Below are positions 20,660-29,669 of a stretch of 64,000 nucleotides of DNA, piece by piece. The translations under genes and the position numbers were made by a program. The notes under the pieces were generated by a model, which saw only the letters and a list, made by a program, of their open reading frames with translations, did not search any database and was not told where the DNA came from. Each line of letters begins with the position of its first letter. Position 1 is the stretch's first letter. Origin of the DNA: Bacteroidota bacterium (GTDB taxonomy: Bacteria > Bacteroidota > Bacteroidia > Flavobacteriales_D > Crocinitomicaceae); contig JASBTZ010000007.1 of the NCBI GenBank assembly GCA_030148165.1, positions 186,001 to 250,000 on the forward strand, in the 5' to 3' direction.

Positions 20660-21354
20660 TCTATATCATTACCGGTGTATCCAGAGGACTTGGAAAGGCG
20701 ATTTGTGATTTATTGCTGGAACGAGGGGAGCGTGTTATCGGAATTGGTCGATCCCACGATTATCAGGTTCCGGAGTTCACTTTTTTAGAATGCGACTTGT
20801 CAGATAGTTCAAGTATAGAAGAACTTCATTTCCCGCTTTTTAATGAATCAGTTGTTTTAATTAATAATGCAGGGATTCTTGGTGAAATTGGCAGGCTTTC
20901 AGAAAAGAATAACAATACCCCGGATTTAGTGATGCAGGTTAATGTTGTGGCACCGATCAAATTGCTTCAAAAGGCTTACCATTCGACTTATGATAAGGCC
21001 AAATTCACCGTTGTCAATATTAGCTCAGGGGCAGCAAATAGAGCAATACCTTCCTGGGCTTCATACTGCGCCTCAAAAGCAGCACTTAATATGTACAGCG
21101 AGACTTTTTACGAAGAAGAAAAAGAGCTTGGCAGAAACTGTAAAGTTTATGCTGTAGCCCCCGGTGTGATTGACACAGGCATGCAGCAACAGATCAGGAA
21201 CGCCAACCAAAGCGACTTCTCATCCGTTGATAAATTTAGAAAGCTAAAGGAAGACAATGAGCTATTCAGTTCTGAAGAGGCTGCACAGCGATTATTGAAA
21301 TTGTTGGACTTACCTTACGAAGGGGAAGTATTCTACGACTTAAGGGATTTATAA
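20656..21354 (+). CDS. Short-chain dehydrogenase/reductase, sepiapterin/benzil-reductase-like
   Basis: Classical SDR oxidoreductase of 232 residues. The cofactor motif is TGVSRGLGKA, the NNAG strand is LINNAGILG, and the catalytic pair is in SYCASKAALN (about Tyr137 and Lys141), with the upstream Ser in NISSGA. The PGVIDTGMQ segment and short length resemble the sepiapterin reductase/benzil reductase subgroup. The start is GTG overlapping the RCK gene stop. The substrate cannot be read from the sequence, and there is no pathway context. Confidence 0.85.
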   Translation: MIYIITGVSRGLGKAICDLLLERGERVIGIGRSHDYQVPEFTFLECDLSDSSSIEELHFPLFNESVVLINNAGILGEIGRLSEKNNNTPDLVMQVNVVAPIKLLQKAYHSTYDKAKFTVVNISSGAANRAIPSWASYCASKAALNMYSETFYEEEKELGRNCKVYAVAPGVIDTGMQQQIRNANQSDFSSVDKFRKLKEDNELFSSEEAAQRLLKLLDLPYEGEVFYDLRDL

Positions 21355-21476
21355 CCGTTGGTCTATGCGTCTTTACCGTTCATCGAAAGGTATGACTATT
21401 TCAGAAAATAATCCTTGTAAAATCGTAAGCTGATACGTATCTTGTACATCCTTATTAGAGTAAACTGTAAGAAACT

Positions 21477-23684
21477 ATGAAAAAACTAATACTGTCTTTG
21501 GTGGGAACTGGTGTCATGACAATGGGTCTTTTTGCACAGGTTAACAATCATCAACACACATTTGACCCCGGTAATGCGCGGGAAGGAGAAACAGTTGAAT
21601 ACTGTCTCACGCATAAAAAACAAGCAGAGGTATTTAAAAATGACCCTGCCGCTCAACAACTACATGAACAGGCTCAACAGCAATTGAAGCAGTACCTTCA
21701 GAACGCCGGGCCGTACAGCAGTGAGCAAAAAGCCACTACTTATTACATTCCCGTAGTATTCCATTTGGTTCACAACAATGGAAATGAATTCATTTCAGAT
21801 GAACAAATTCTGGATGCTTTTGACATCTTGAACAGAGATTATGATTTGCAAAATGCGGATGCAGGAAATGTAGTTAATGCTTTCAATGCATCAAACCCAA
21901 GTGCAACATCCATTCCTACGGATGCAGATATTCAATTTAGATTAGCAACAACTGCACCGAACGGGACATGCTTTACTGGTATTACGCATACTGTTTCATC
22001 TGCTAGCACAAGTGGAAGTGGATCAGCGATTTATTCTGCCGCAAAAAATGGAAATGATGTGTACCAGGGAGAATGGCCGGGCGATGAATATTTAAACATT
22101 TTCATTGCAGGGGATATAGGTGGCGCAGCAGGCTATACCTACACACCTTCACCTTGGGCAGGAACAGGAATGAATAATGGTATTTGGATCTTACATAACT
22201 ACGTTGGGTCTATAGGAACTTCTAGCCCCGGAGTTAGTAGAGCGCTTACTCATGAGGTTGGACACTGGTTGAACCTAGACCATCCTTGGGGAGGAACAAA
22301 TAACCCTGGATTAGCGTCGAATTGTAATGATGATGATGGTGTTGATGACACCCCTGATTGTATTGGTGTTACATCGTGTAGTTTGGCATCGAATACATGT
22401 ACAGGAGATAATGGTTACTGGGGATTTGATCAAATAGATCAGGTTGAGAATTACATGGATTATTCATATTGTTCAAAAATGTTCTCACCAGGTCAAGTTG
22501 CCCGCATGAGATTTACGTTGGAGACAAACCAATCATATTATCAGAATAGAGATAACTTAATTACTGCAGCCAATTTAGCGGCTACTGGTGCGGATGGAAA
22601 TCTTTATTTGTGTAAGGCTGAATTCTCTGCAAGCAAAACGACAGTTTGTGCAGGGGATCAGGTTCAATTCACAGATGAGTCATTCAACGTTGTTAACGGC
22701 TGGTCATGGACCTTTAATGGAGGTACTCCTTCAACATCAGGGGTACAGGATCCAGTTGTAACGTATAACACTCCTGGAATCTATGAAGTAACTCTTCAGT
22801 CAACTGATGGAACGAATAGTGATACGGAGACCAAAACAGGTTACATTACCGTATTACCGGCTTCACAAACATTACCTTTCCTTGAGCCTTTTGAAAGCTT
22901 TACAACGCTGAATAACTTATTGGAATGGACCGTTTTCAACCCGGGCAATAATGCTCAATTCGAAATAACGAATGTTGGACACCAAAGTGGAAAATCAGCA
23001 AAACTTGCGAATTATGGTCAGCCGGCAGGAAATATTGACGAACTAGAATCTGCACCGGTAGATCTTTCGGGTGTAACAGGATCAGTGACTATGAGTTTCA
23101 GATATTCATATCGACTGAGAACTTCAGGTAACGATGAGTGGTTGAAAGTGTTTGTTACTAACGATTGTGGTGACAGTTGGGTACAGAGAAAGACTTTACA
23201 TGGTACGATCCTGGATCCGAATGTACTTTCAACGGCATGGACGCCTACGATGAATGCTGCAGATTGGACTACCGTTCACATGACAAATGTGACAAGTGCT
23301 TATTGGGTAGATAACTTCCGTTATAAGTTCAGATTTGAAAGCGATGGAGGAAACAACTTCTATTTAGATAACATTAATATCTACTTGGGAGCGCCATCAA
23401 ATGATCCGGTTGGATTAGACGAAATAGGATCAATCAATGGAATTAAAGTTTATCCAAACCCGACTGATAACGATTTGAACATCGAATTTGCTGTGTCAAA
23501 TTCACAGACAGTAGTTCTAAATGTTCAGGATGTTTCCGGAAAGCAGGTTATGCAGAACTTAATTCAAGCGAATGAGGGATCTAACCTTGTCATGATGGAC
23601 ACAAAAGAATTGGCTTCAGGAGTATACTTCTTGAAAGTTCAAACCGGAAATGGTGAAGAAACAATCCAATTCGTAGTAAAATAA
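21477..23684 (+). CDS. T9SS-exported M43 (pappalysin-like) zinc metalloprotease, copy 1
   Basis: Secreted metalloprotease of 735 residues. A signal peptide (MKKLILSLVGTGVMTMGLFAQ) and a propeptide precede the M43 catalytic domain with zinc motif HEVGHWLNLDH (His at about 259), a Cys-rich DDTPDC segment, and the methionine turn in ENYMDYSYC. A PKD domain follows (about 380-460), then a cleaved-adhesin/MAM-like beta domain. The last ~80 residues are a T9SS type A sorting domain from VYPNPTDNDLNIEF to SGVYFLKVQ. It is clearly paralogous to the next gene. An intrinsic terminator lies directly downstream. Role: extracellular proteolysis; the substrate is unknown. Confidence 0.93.
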   Translation: MKKLILSLVGTGVMTMGLFAQVNNHQHTFDPGNAREGETVEYCLTHKKQAEVFKNDPAAQQLHEQAQQQLKQYLQNAGPYSSEQKATTYYIPVVFHLVHNNGNEFISDEQILDAFDILNRDYDLQNADAGNVVNAFNASNPSATSIPTDADIQFRLATTAPNGTCFTGITHTVSSASTSGSGSAIYSAAKNGNDVYQGEWPGDEYLNIFIAGDIGGAAGYTYTPSPWAGTGMNNGIWILHNYVGSIGTSSPGVSRALTHEVGHWLNLDHPWGGTNNPGLASNCNDDDGVDDTPDCIGVTSCSLASNTCTGDNGYWGFDQIDQVENYMDYSYCSKMFSPGQVARMRFTLETNQSYYQNRDNLITAANLAATGADGNLYLCKAEFSASKTTVCAGDQVQFTDESFNVVNGWSWTFNGGTPSTSGVQDPVVTYNTPGIYEVTLQSTDGTNSDTETKTGYITVLPASQTLPFLEPFESFTTLNNLLEWTVFNPGNNAQFEITNVGHQSGKSAKLANYGQPAGNIDELESAPVDLSGVTGSVTMSFRYSYRLRTSGNDEWLKVFVTNDCGDSWVQRKTLHGTILDPNVLSTAWTPTMNAADWTTVHMTNVTSAYWVDNFRYKFRFESDGGNNFYLDNINIYLGAPSNDPVGLDEIGSINGIKVYPNPTDNDLNIEFAVSNSQTVVLNVQDVSGKQVMQNLIQANEGSNLVMMDTKELASGVYFLKVQTGNGEETIQFVVK

Positions 23685-23704
23685 TTTCAGAATTAAATTT
23701 ATAT

Positions 23705-23738
23705 ATGGGTCTTCATTTGAAGACCCATTTTTCTTTTT
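23705..23738 (+). terminator. Intrinsic terminator between the two M43 protease genes
   Basis: Near-perfect hairpin: ATGGGTCTTCA pairs with TGAAGACCCAT around a 2-4 base loop, followed by TTTTCTTTTT. It begins 20 bp after the first protease stop and ends about 8 bp before the ATG of the second protease. Confidence 0.9.
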
Positions 23739-23745
23739 AAGCGTT

Positions 23746-25932
23746 ATGAGAATTCCAACTATTATTTTCTTCCAGTTGTTAACCTTTGGGCTTGTGGCTC
23801 AAAACGGTAACTGGTGTGGTACAAATAATGTGATCAATCAAAGGATTGCTGAAGACCCAGGTTATCAAGATCAACTGCACGATTACTTTACTCGTATGGG
23901 ATCTAAAGAACAGGGAGCAAGTCAGGAAAAAATGGCAGCGATTACTGTTCCGATTGTTGTGCATATTATTCACGATAATGGAATTGGAAACATTTCTGAT
24001 GCACAGATATACAGTGCTATCGATGTTTTAAACATAGATTATAACAGACAAAACGCGGATACGGTAGATACCAGAAACACTCCGAATGCCCCATTCAGAG
24101 ATGTTGCGGATGGAATGGATATCGAATTCAAATTTGCTAAGATTGACCCATGGGGAAATTGTACCAACGGAATTGTCCGTGTAAATGCTCCTCACCTAAC
24201 TTATGATGCAGGAGAAGATTGTAAGAATGGAGCACTGGGTGGATCAAGCGCATGGCCTTCAGATAAGTATTTCAATATCTGGGTAGTGAATAATATTGAA
24301 AGTGGCAGTGCTAATGGCATTATTGCAGGTTACGCTTATTATCCCAATAACATCTCCGGTAATCCCGGGTATGGAATTCTGATGGACGACAATTACATGG
24401 GGACAATCGGCACAGCTGCATCTGAAGATGGTCGTGTGCTAACACATGAAATGGGACACGCTTTGGGATTGCCCCACATATTTGACCCTGGTTTTGGCCC
24501 TTCTACCGGGAATGATGGTTGTCATCCGGAAGACTGTAATATGATGGGAGATTACGTATGTGATACACCTCCTCAGACGGAACCAAATTGGAGCTGTGGA
24601 CCAACATGGAACTCCTGTGATACCATTCCAATTAATGATGCATTTGGGTATGACACATATGATCAGATTGAGAATTATATGAGCTATAACAACTGTCAGA
24701 ATATGTTCTCAGCAGGACAGTGTACGCGTATGAGTAATAATTTCATCAATGTGCCTGAACTAGCAAACATGATAACTGCTGCGAATATTGCTGCGACAGG
24801 AGTGAATGATCCGGATCAGCTTTGTGCTGCCCGGTTTGAGGCATACGACACCATCATTTGTCCTGGAACCAATGTGGCTTTCTACGATTACAGTTTTATG
24901 AATCCCACTTCATGGACCTGGTCTGCATCTCCTGGATTAGAAGGAACTGATTGGGTATTTGCTGGAGGAACAAACGCTAATTCTCAGAATCCGGTTATGG
25001 CATTTCTGACACCGGGAGATTACGATATCACTTTATTGGCATCAGACGGGGCAACTAATGTTTCAGAAACAAAAACGGGCTTCATAAAAGTTCTGCCGAT
25101 AACAGATAGTTTACCCATACTTGAGCGATTCGAAAGTTATCCCACTCTAGACGATACGGATAACTGGGTAGTCTATAGTAATCAGAACAACAACAAATTC
25201 GAAATAGTCAGTGGAGTTGGACACACAGGGAATCAAAGTGCCGGGCTAATGAACTTTATGCAGCCAGGAGGAAACGTTGATGAATTAGCTTCATCAACAA
25301 TTGATCTGTCAGGTTTTGATCCACAGACAGAGCTGGTGACATTATCATTCCGTTACGCCTATAGAAAAAGAACATCGGGAAATGATGAATGGTTAAAAGT
25401 CTTTTTGACAACTAACTGTGGCTTTGATTGGGTTCAGCGTAAGACTTTACATGGAAATGCTTTGTCATCGCTTAGCTCTCCTTCTGCATGGGTTCCAGCT
25501 GGTCAAAATGATTGGACAACTGTCCATATGACCAACGTTACCAGTCAATTCTATACGGAATCTTTCCGATACAAATTCAGATTTGAAAGTGACGGTGGAA
25601 ACAACTTCTATCTGGACAACATCAATATTTATTTAGGAAGTCCATCTGATACGCTTGTGGCTTTGGATGAATTGACGGAAATCACCGGAATCAATGTTTA
25701 CCCTAATCCAAGTGTGAATGAGCTAAATGTATCTTTCGACCTGGCAACGGGAACAGATGTTCAACTTAGTATTCTTGACATGATGGGCAAGCAAGTTGAT
25801 GCTAAAAGAATTAAAGCTGCAGCGGGGAGTAATTTAGTAGTTATGGCTGTTGATGATCTTAGTAGCGGGGTATACTTCATCAAGTTGAGCGACGGAAGTC
25901 AATCTACGATACGAAAATTTATTCGGGAATAA
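23746..25932 (+). CDS. T9SS-exported M43 (pappalysin-like) zinc metalloprotease, copy 2
   Basis: 728-residue paralogue of the preceding protease, with the same order: signal peptide (MRIPTIIFFQLLTFGLVAQ), propeptide, M43 catalytic domain with HEMGHALGLPH (first His about 234), Cys-rich loop, Met turn ENYMSYNNC, PKD-like domain, beta-sandwich domain, and T9SS type A sorting domain (VYPNPSVNELNVSF to SGVYFIKL). The beta-sandwich regions are nearly identical in parts (SDGGNNFYLDNINIYLG in both). The catalytic halves differ more, consistent with divergence of specificity after duplication. Its start codon lies 8 bp after an intrinsic terminator. The 3' end overlaps hemD by 14 bp in the opposite orientation. 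Confidence 0.93.
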   Translation: MRIPTIIFFQLLTFGLVAQNGNWCGTNNVINQRIAEDPGYQDQLHDYFTRMGSKEQGASQEKMAAITVPIVVHIIHDNGIGNISDAQIYSAIDVLNIDYNRQNADTVDTRNTPNAPFRDVADGMDIEFKFAKIDPWGNCTNGIVRVNAPHLTYDAGEDCKNGALGGSSAWPSDKYFNIWVVNNIESGSANGIIAGYAYYPNNISGNPGYGILMDDNYMGTIGTAASEDGRVLTHEMGHALGLPHIFDPGFGPSTGNDGCHPEDCNMMGDYVCDTPPQTEPNWSCGPTWNSCDTIPINDAFGYDTYDQIENYMSYNNCQNMFSAGQCTRMSNNFINVPELANMITAANIAATGVNDPDQLCAARFEAYDTIICPGTNVAFYDYSFMNPTSWTWSASPGLEGTDWVFAGGTNANSQNPVMAFLTPGDYDITLLASDGATNVSETKTGFIKVLPITDSLPILERFESYPTLDDTDNWVVYSNQNNNKFEIVSGVGHTGNQSAGLMNFMQPGGNVDELASSTIDLSGFDPQTELVTLSFRYAYRKRTSGNDEWLKVFLTTNCGFDWVQRKTLHGNALSSLSSPSAWVPAGQNDWTTVHMTNVTSQFYTESFRYKFRFESDGGNNFYLDNINIYLGSPSDTLVALDELTEITGINVYPNPSVNELNVSFDLATGTDVQLSILDMMGKQVDAKRIKAAAGSNLVVMAVDDLSSGVYFIKLSDGSQSTIRKFIRE

Positions 25933-26584
25933 GTAAATCCGAGAGCTTTTCAATTAGTGAATTAAGTGAGGGGGCTTCAAGCTGTTGTGCTTCAACTCCC
26001 CACTCTTTTAAGAACTTCTCAGTACTGCTTCCCCATGCGATTATCACTGCCCCATCTGGAATTTTATTTGTGTTGAGAAAACTTTCCGCATTTGAAGGAC
26101 TTGTAAAGACGTATAGATCGCATTTTGGAATCTGCATGTTTTTGAGCGAAGTCGCATAACAAATCAGGTTTATCACTTGCTCAGAATCGAGCACCGCCTG
26201 AATGGATTGAAGAGATCGGTCCGATTGTGGAAAAAGAACTTTGCGATCACCAAGCCACGCTTTGAAACCATTTGCAATTTGCAGCATATTTGACCCCTTA
26301 CCGATAAAATCAACTTCTATACCTTCCTTACTTAGTTTTGCCGCGGTTTGCTCACCTACACACCCCACTTTTTTTTCTGAAAGATCAATCTTTCCTGACA
26401 AGAAGAATTGGATTGCTCGTTTCGACCCAAAGAAAACAACATCGTATTTTTCATCTACTTGGAATGGAATGGATTCGAAAGTTATCAGAGATTGTGCGAA
26501 GAGTTCAATGCTGTTTTTGTCGCAGAATTTTTGAAGAAGAGCGACATCGCTTTGTGTTTTCGATATGAAAACAGAATTAATCAA
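25919..26584 (-). CDS. hemD: Uroporphyrinogen-III synthase
   Basis: Cyclises hydroxymethylbilane to uroporphyrinogen III in heme biosynthesis. HemD is poorly conserved, but the 221-residue length, the paired alpha/beta domains, VFFGSKRAIQFFL, GEQTAAKLSKEG, VFTSPSNAESFL and IIAWGSSTEKFL fit the family. Position after hemA and hemC is decisive. The reading frame begins with TTG at 26584, 8 bp inside the hemC end; no better in-frame ATG precedes the first strand (VFISKTQSD). Translation is probably coupled to hemC. Confidence 0.9.
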   Translation of the reverse strand: MINSVFISKTQSDVALLQKFCDKNSIELFAQSLITFESIPFQVDEKYDVVFFGSKRAIQFFLSGKIDLSEKKVGCVGEQTAAKLSKEGIEVDFIGKGSNMLQIANGFKAWLGDRKVLFPQSDRSLQSIQAVLDSEQVINLICYATSLKNMQIPKCDLYVFTSPSNAESFLNTNKIPDGAVIIAWGSSTEKFLKEWGVEAQQLEAPSLNSLIEKLSDLLIPE

Positions 26585-27470
26585 CCAGCTTCTTACTTTG
26601 TAAATCAGCTACTACTTTCTCTGCGATGTCGTCACTGGAATTTATGTTGTAGGTCGAATAGACATGATTACCATTTTCCTTTGCAAGAGAAACATGTAAT
26701 TGATCCTGATCATCACAATATGCCCCTAAAGGAAGTTGACACCCTCCGTCCAACAAATTCAGAATTTTACGTTCAATTCTAATTCTTCGGGCAACTTCTT
26801 TCGCATTAATCTTATTAAGTATTTCAGCGAGCTCTGTATCTTCTTTCCTGACCTGAAGCCCTAAAACTCCCTGAGCAGGAGCTGGTATGAATTCGGTTGG
26901 ATCAAGCACCTGAACTTCAAAATCGTTCAAATCGATATTCAATCGGTCTACACCTGCCTTTGCGAGTAAAATGGCATCGTACGATCCTGAACGAAGTTTT
27001 TCAATTCTGGTTGGAACATTGCCTCTTAAATCGGCAAGCTTCACATCTGGTCGATGATACAGCATTTGTGATTTCCTTCTTGCAGATGATGTTCCAACAG
27101 TAGCATTTTGTTTCAACTTCCATTTCAATCCATGATCAATAGAACCCTTATTGATCAGCAGAAGGTCGGACGGATTCGCTCTTTCCGAAACGCATGCGAT
27201 AACCAAGCCTTGTGGAGATTCTGTTTCCAGATCTTTATGAGAGTGCACTGCCAGGTCAATGCTCTTGTCCAGTAAGGCAGCTTCGATTTCTTTTGTAAAA
27301 AAACCCTTCCCCTCCATCTTGTCAAAACTAAGATGCTGAATTTTATCTCCCTGTGTTTTAATAATCTTAATGATGACTTCGCAACCCAGGTTTTCGAGTT
27401 GTCCTTTAACGAAGTTTGCTTGCCAAAGTGCCAGATCGCTACCTCTTGATCCGATAACTACACGTTTCAT
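26577..27470 (-). CDS. hemC: Porphobilinogen deaminase (hydroxymethylbilane synthase)
   Basis: Joins four porphobilinogens into hydroxymethylbilane. The N-terminus VVIGSRGSDLALWQANFV, the catalytic Asp in HSHKDLE (about Asp80), the Arg cluster GTSSARRKSQ and the dipyrromethane-cofactor cysteine in DGGCQLPLGAY (about Cys244) are all present. Length 297 residues is normal. The ATG overlaps the hemA stop by 4 bp (ATGA), and the end overlaps hemD by 8 bp, so the three form one translationally coupled unit. Confidence 0.97.
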   Translation of the reverse strand: MKRVVIGSRGSDLALWQANFVKGQLENLGCEVIIKIIKTQGDKIQHLSFDKMEGKGFFTKEIEAALLDKSIDLAVHSHKDLETESPQGLVIACVSERANPSDLLLINKGSIDHGLKWKLKQNATVGTSSARRKSQMLYHRPDVKLADLRGNVPTRIEKLRSGSYDAILLAKAGVDRLNIDLNDFEVQVLDPTEFIPAPAQGVLGLQVRKEDTELAEILNKINAKEVARRIRIERKILNLLDGGCQLPLGAYCDDQDQLHVSLAKENGNHVYSTYNINSSDDIAEKVVADLQSKKLVD

Positions 27471-28714
27471 GTGGCATTGTTTTTTAAAAGAATTTCTTTA
27501 GCCATGAGCATTGGCATACTCATGTATTTCTTTTCCATATAGCCCATTATCTTCTCTATGACTTCTCGGGAGTCTTCGTCCAACTCACTTAGCTCGTTCT
27601 TGAAGACTTCATTCAGGGCGGCAGCTTTGATCTCTTTGACTTTATTAGGCACTTCTCTCATGGCTATTTCCACAGACCTAACTTTATAGATGTGCTGGAA
27701 TTCGTAAAGCGCTTCAGAAAGAATTTCCTCCACATGTTGAATTTCCCTCGACCTAACTTTGAGGTTTTCGTTTGAAATTTTTTGTAGGACTTCTACCGAA
27801 ATATGTGTGACTTTATGCTCTTCAATAATTTCAGGTGATAAATCTTGCGGTATAGCAATGTCAATTACGACTTTGTGATCTTTTTCACCTTGAAGAAGTT
27901 GTTTATAGATTTCTTTTGTGATCAAGTGATTTTCAGTTCCCGTACACGTGATTATGATGTCAAATCCTTTATTAAAATCTTTAAGATCAGTTAAAGGATG
28001 AGCAACACCACCAAGATCCTGCGCTAGTTTTTCAGCTTTCGAAAAAGTCCGATTGAAAACGTGGAAATTTGTAAAGCCATGTTTGCTAAGGAACCTACTC
28101 ATGTTCGTGTTGGTAACGCCTGCACCTATAATCAGAATTCTTGAATCAAGAGGCACATTCATATCCCTTAATCTGTGGTAGGCCAGCGAAACAACAGATA
28201 CCGGATGCCTTGCAATATTCGTTTCGGTATAGACTTTTTTAGCAGTTTCGATCGTATGACGCATAACGATTCGAATAAGGTCTCCGGTTAAACCATTTTT
28301 CCGACAAAGCTCAAAAGCGTTACGCACCTGCGTAATGATCTCACGTTCACCTACTACCATAGAGTCTACCGAAGAAGCCACTGAAAGGATGTGTGATACG
28401 GCATCCATTCCATTAAACAAGTCGGCATTAGCCGCCAGTCGAGCCTTTACTTCATCACTTAATTCGGGATAAAGCGTAGCGAAGAAGCGTTCCAGAAAAT
28501 GAATGTTAACCGTAGATTCAGATGTGAAAATAAACTCAACTCGATTACATGTTGAAAGAAACATGAGTTCCCCGAGACCAAAAGATGTTTTCAACTCGGA
28601 AAGCCGTTCTTTTTGATGCTCTTCCTCAATATGCAGCTGACCCACCTCTGAAACAGGTAAGTTGCGGTGTGTAAAAGCGATGATATGTAAAGCTTCCAGC
28701 CCTTTCTTATCCAT
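27467..28714 (-). CDS. hemA: Glutamyl-tRNA reductase
   Basis: First committed enzyme of the C5 heme pathway: reduces glutamyl-tRNA to glutamate-1-semialdehyde. I chose ATG 28714 (MDKKGLEALHIIAFTHRNL) over ATG 28756, because the extra 14 residues are hydrophobic and atypical. The nucleophilic cysteine is in LSTCNRVEFIF (about Cys56). The NADPH domain shows ILIIGAGVTNTNMSRFL, and the C-terminal dimerisation helices are present. hemL and hemB are not in the window. Palindromic and directly repeated sequences upstream suggest regulation. Confidence 0.95.
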   Translation of the reverse strand: MDKKGLEALHIIAFTHRNLPVSEVGQLHIEEEHQKERLSELKTSFGLGELMFLSTCNRVEFIFTSESTVNIHFLERFFATLYPELSDEVKARLAANADLFNGMDAVSHILSVASSVDSMVVGEREIITQVRNAFELCRKNGLTGDLIRIVMRHTIETAKKVYTETNIARHPVSVVSLAYHRLRDMNVPLDSRILIIGAGVTNTNMSRFLSKHGFTNFHVFNRTFSKAEKLAQDLGGVAHPLTDLKDFNKGFDIIITCTGTENHLITKEIYKQLLQGEKDHKVVIDIAIPQDLSPEIIEEHKVTHISVEVLQKISNENLKVRSREIQHVEEILSEALYEFQHIYKVRSVEIAMREVPNKVKEIKAAALNEVFKNELSELDEDSREVIEKIMGYMEKKYMSMPMLMAKEILLKNNAT

Positions 28715-28747
28715 ACTTATAACAAAGATGGAGAGAAGGAAAATATT

Positions 28748-28767
28748 CATTGTCACGGCATTGTCAC
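28748..28767. repeat. Tandem CATTGTCAC direct repeat upstream of hemA
   Basis: CATTGTCAC occurs at 28748-28756 and again at 28759-28767, a period of 11 bp (one helical turn). It lies 34-53 bp upstream of the chosen hemA start and could be a protein-binding site, or it may cover the hemA promoter region. Confidence 0.45.
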
Positions 28768-28774
28768 AAATGAG

Positions 28775-28795
28775 TATTTAGATTCTTTCTAAATA
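28775..28795. promoter_or_regulatory. Palindromic candidate operator in the hemA/RDD intergenic region
   Basis: A perfect dyad, TATTTAGA-N5-TCTAAATA, lies about 60-80 bp upstream of hemA and upstream of the divergent RDD promoter. Shape and composition resemble FUR-superfamily (PerR/Irr-like) boxes. Its right side (TTCTAAATAAG, 28787-28797) recurs exactly upstream of feoA at 59277-59287. The regulator identity is inference. Confidence 0.5.
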
Positions 28796-28830
28796 AGCCG
28801 ATAGTCCTTAACTCTACTAAATCATAGCCG

Positions 28831-28861
28831 TTTGTGATTTTATTCTAAAAGGGTATCTTTA
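28831..28861 (+). promoter_or_regulatory. Promoter of the RDD-rsmI-oxidoreductase-Rieske operon
   Basis: TTTG at 28831-28834, a 19-bp spacer, and TATCTTTA at 28854-28861 match the Bacteroidota TTTG/TAnnTTTG promoter with one mismatch. The -7 element ends 13 bp before the ATG at 28875. Confidence 0.55.
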
Positions 28862-28874
28862 ACAATAGAATAGC

Positions 28875-29666
28875 ATGAAGACCATCCAGTTCGAATCAGC
28901 ACAAAATGTAAAGATCGATTATGAGTTTGCATCATCGGTCCAACGAGCAGTTTCCGCTCTTATAGACGGAGTACTGATGATCATATATCTGATTATTTTT
29001 CTGGCAGCGGCTAGTTCGGCTGGAGCAGAAAACTATATACTTGTTGAACTTTTCCTTCTTAAATTGCCACTTATCTTTTACCACCCTATTCTGGAATACC
29101 TGGCACAAGGACAAACCTTAGGGAAGCACATTATGGGAATTAGGGTTGTGACATACAGTGGTGAGCGGCCCGGTTTAAGAGAGATTTTTACAAGATGGAT
29201 ATTCAAAGGTTACTTTCTTTGGATTGCATTTTCGTTCACCAATATTTTTATGGCAGGTCCTAACTTTATTATGATTGCCATGATTCAATTAAGCATTGGA
29301 TTTATCGGATTTTTGGTGTGCAGCTTTTCGGAAAGACACCAACGTATGGGTGATGTTATGGCTAATACAATCGTGATTCGAAATAAATCAAGCGTCCGTT
29401 ATTCACTTAGGGATGTTTTAGCAATTAAAAATCAAGAGAATTATACACCTGAATATCCCAATGCAACGGTATTTACAGACGAGGATATGCTCCTCATAAA
29501 AAACACGATTCAACGGGTTAAAGCAAACCCGAATGCTGAAACAAAGAAGTTTGCCATTGATTTAGCAAATAAATCTGCAGAATTAATGGGGTTACCTGAA
29601 ACTCCGGAGAAGCGACTAAAATTTTTACAAACACTTCTTCAGGACTATGTAGTCCTAACTCGATAA
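28875..29666 (+). CDS. RDD family membrane protein
   Basis: Inner-membrane protein of 263 residues. The RDD hallmark region begins with SVQRAVSALIDGVLMIIYLIIF, followed by LGKHIMGIRVV and a second pair of membrane segments ending in QRMGDVMANTIVI. A soluble C-terminal tail of about 80 charged residues carries a helical bundle (LLIKNTIQRVKANP). RDD proteins have no general function; some act as Na+/H+ antiporters in halophiles. It is the first gene of a tight plus-strand unit: rsmI follows after 3 bp. Confidence 0.88.
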   Translation: MKTIQFESAQNVKIDYEFASSVQRAVSALIDGVLMIIYLIIFLAAASSAGAENYILVELFLLKLPLIFYHPILEYLAQGQTLGKHIMGIRVVTYSGERPGLREIFTRWIFKGYFLWIAFSFTNIFMAGPNFIMIAMIQLSIGFIGFLVCSFSERHQRMGDVMANTIVIRNKSSVRYSLRDVLAIKNQENYTPEYPNATVFTDEDMLLIKNTIQRVKANPNAETKKFAIDLANKSAELMGLPETPEKRLKFLQTLLQDYVVLTR

Positions 29667-29669
29667 TCT

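Noticed and set aside
26408-26782. 124-aa plus-strand ORF across hemD/hemC
   Set aside because: Antisense to two confident heme genes and crosses their boundary.
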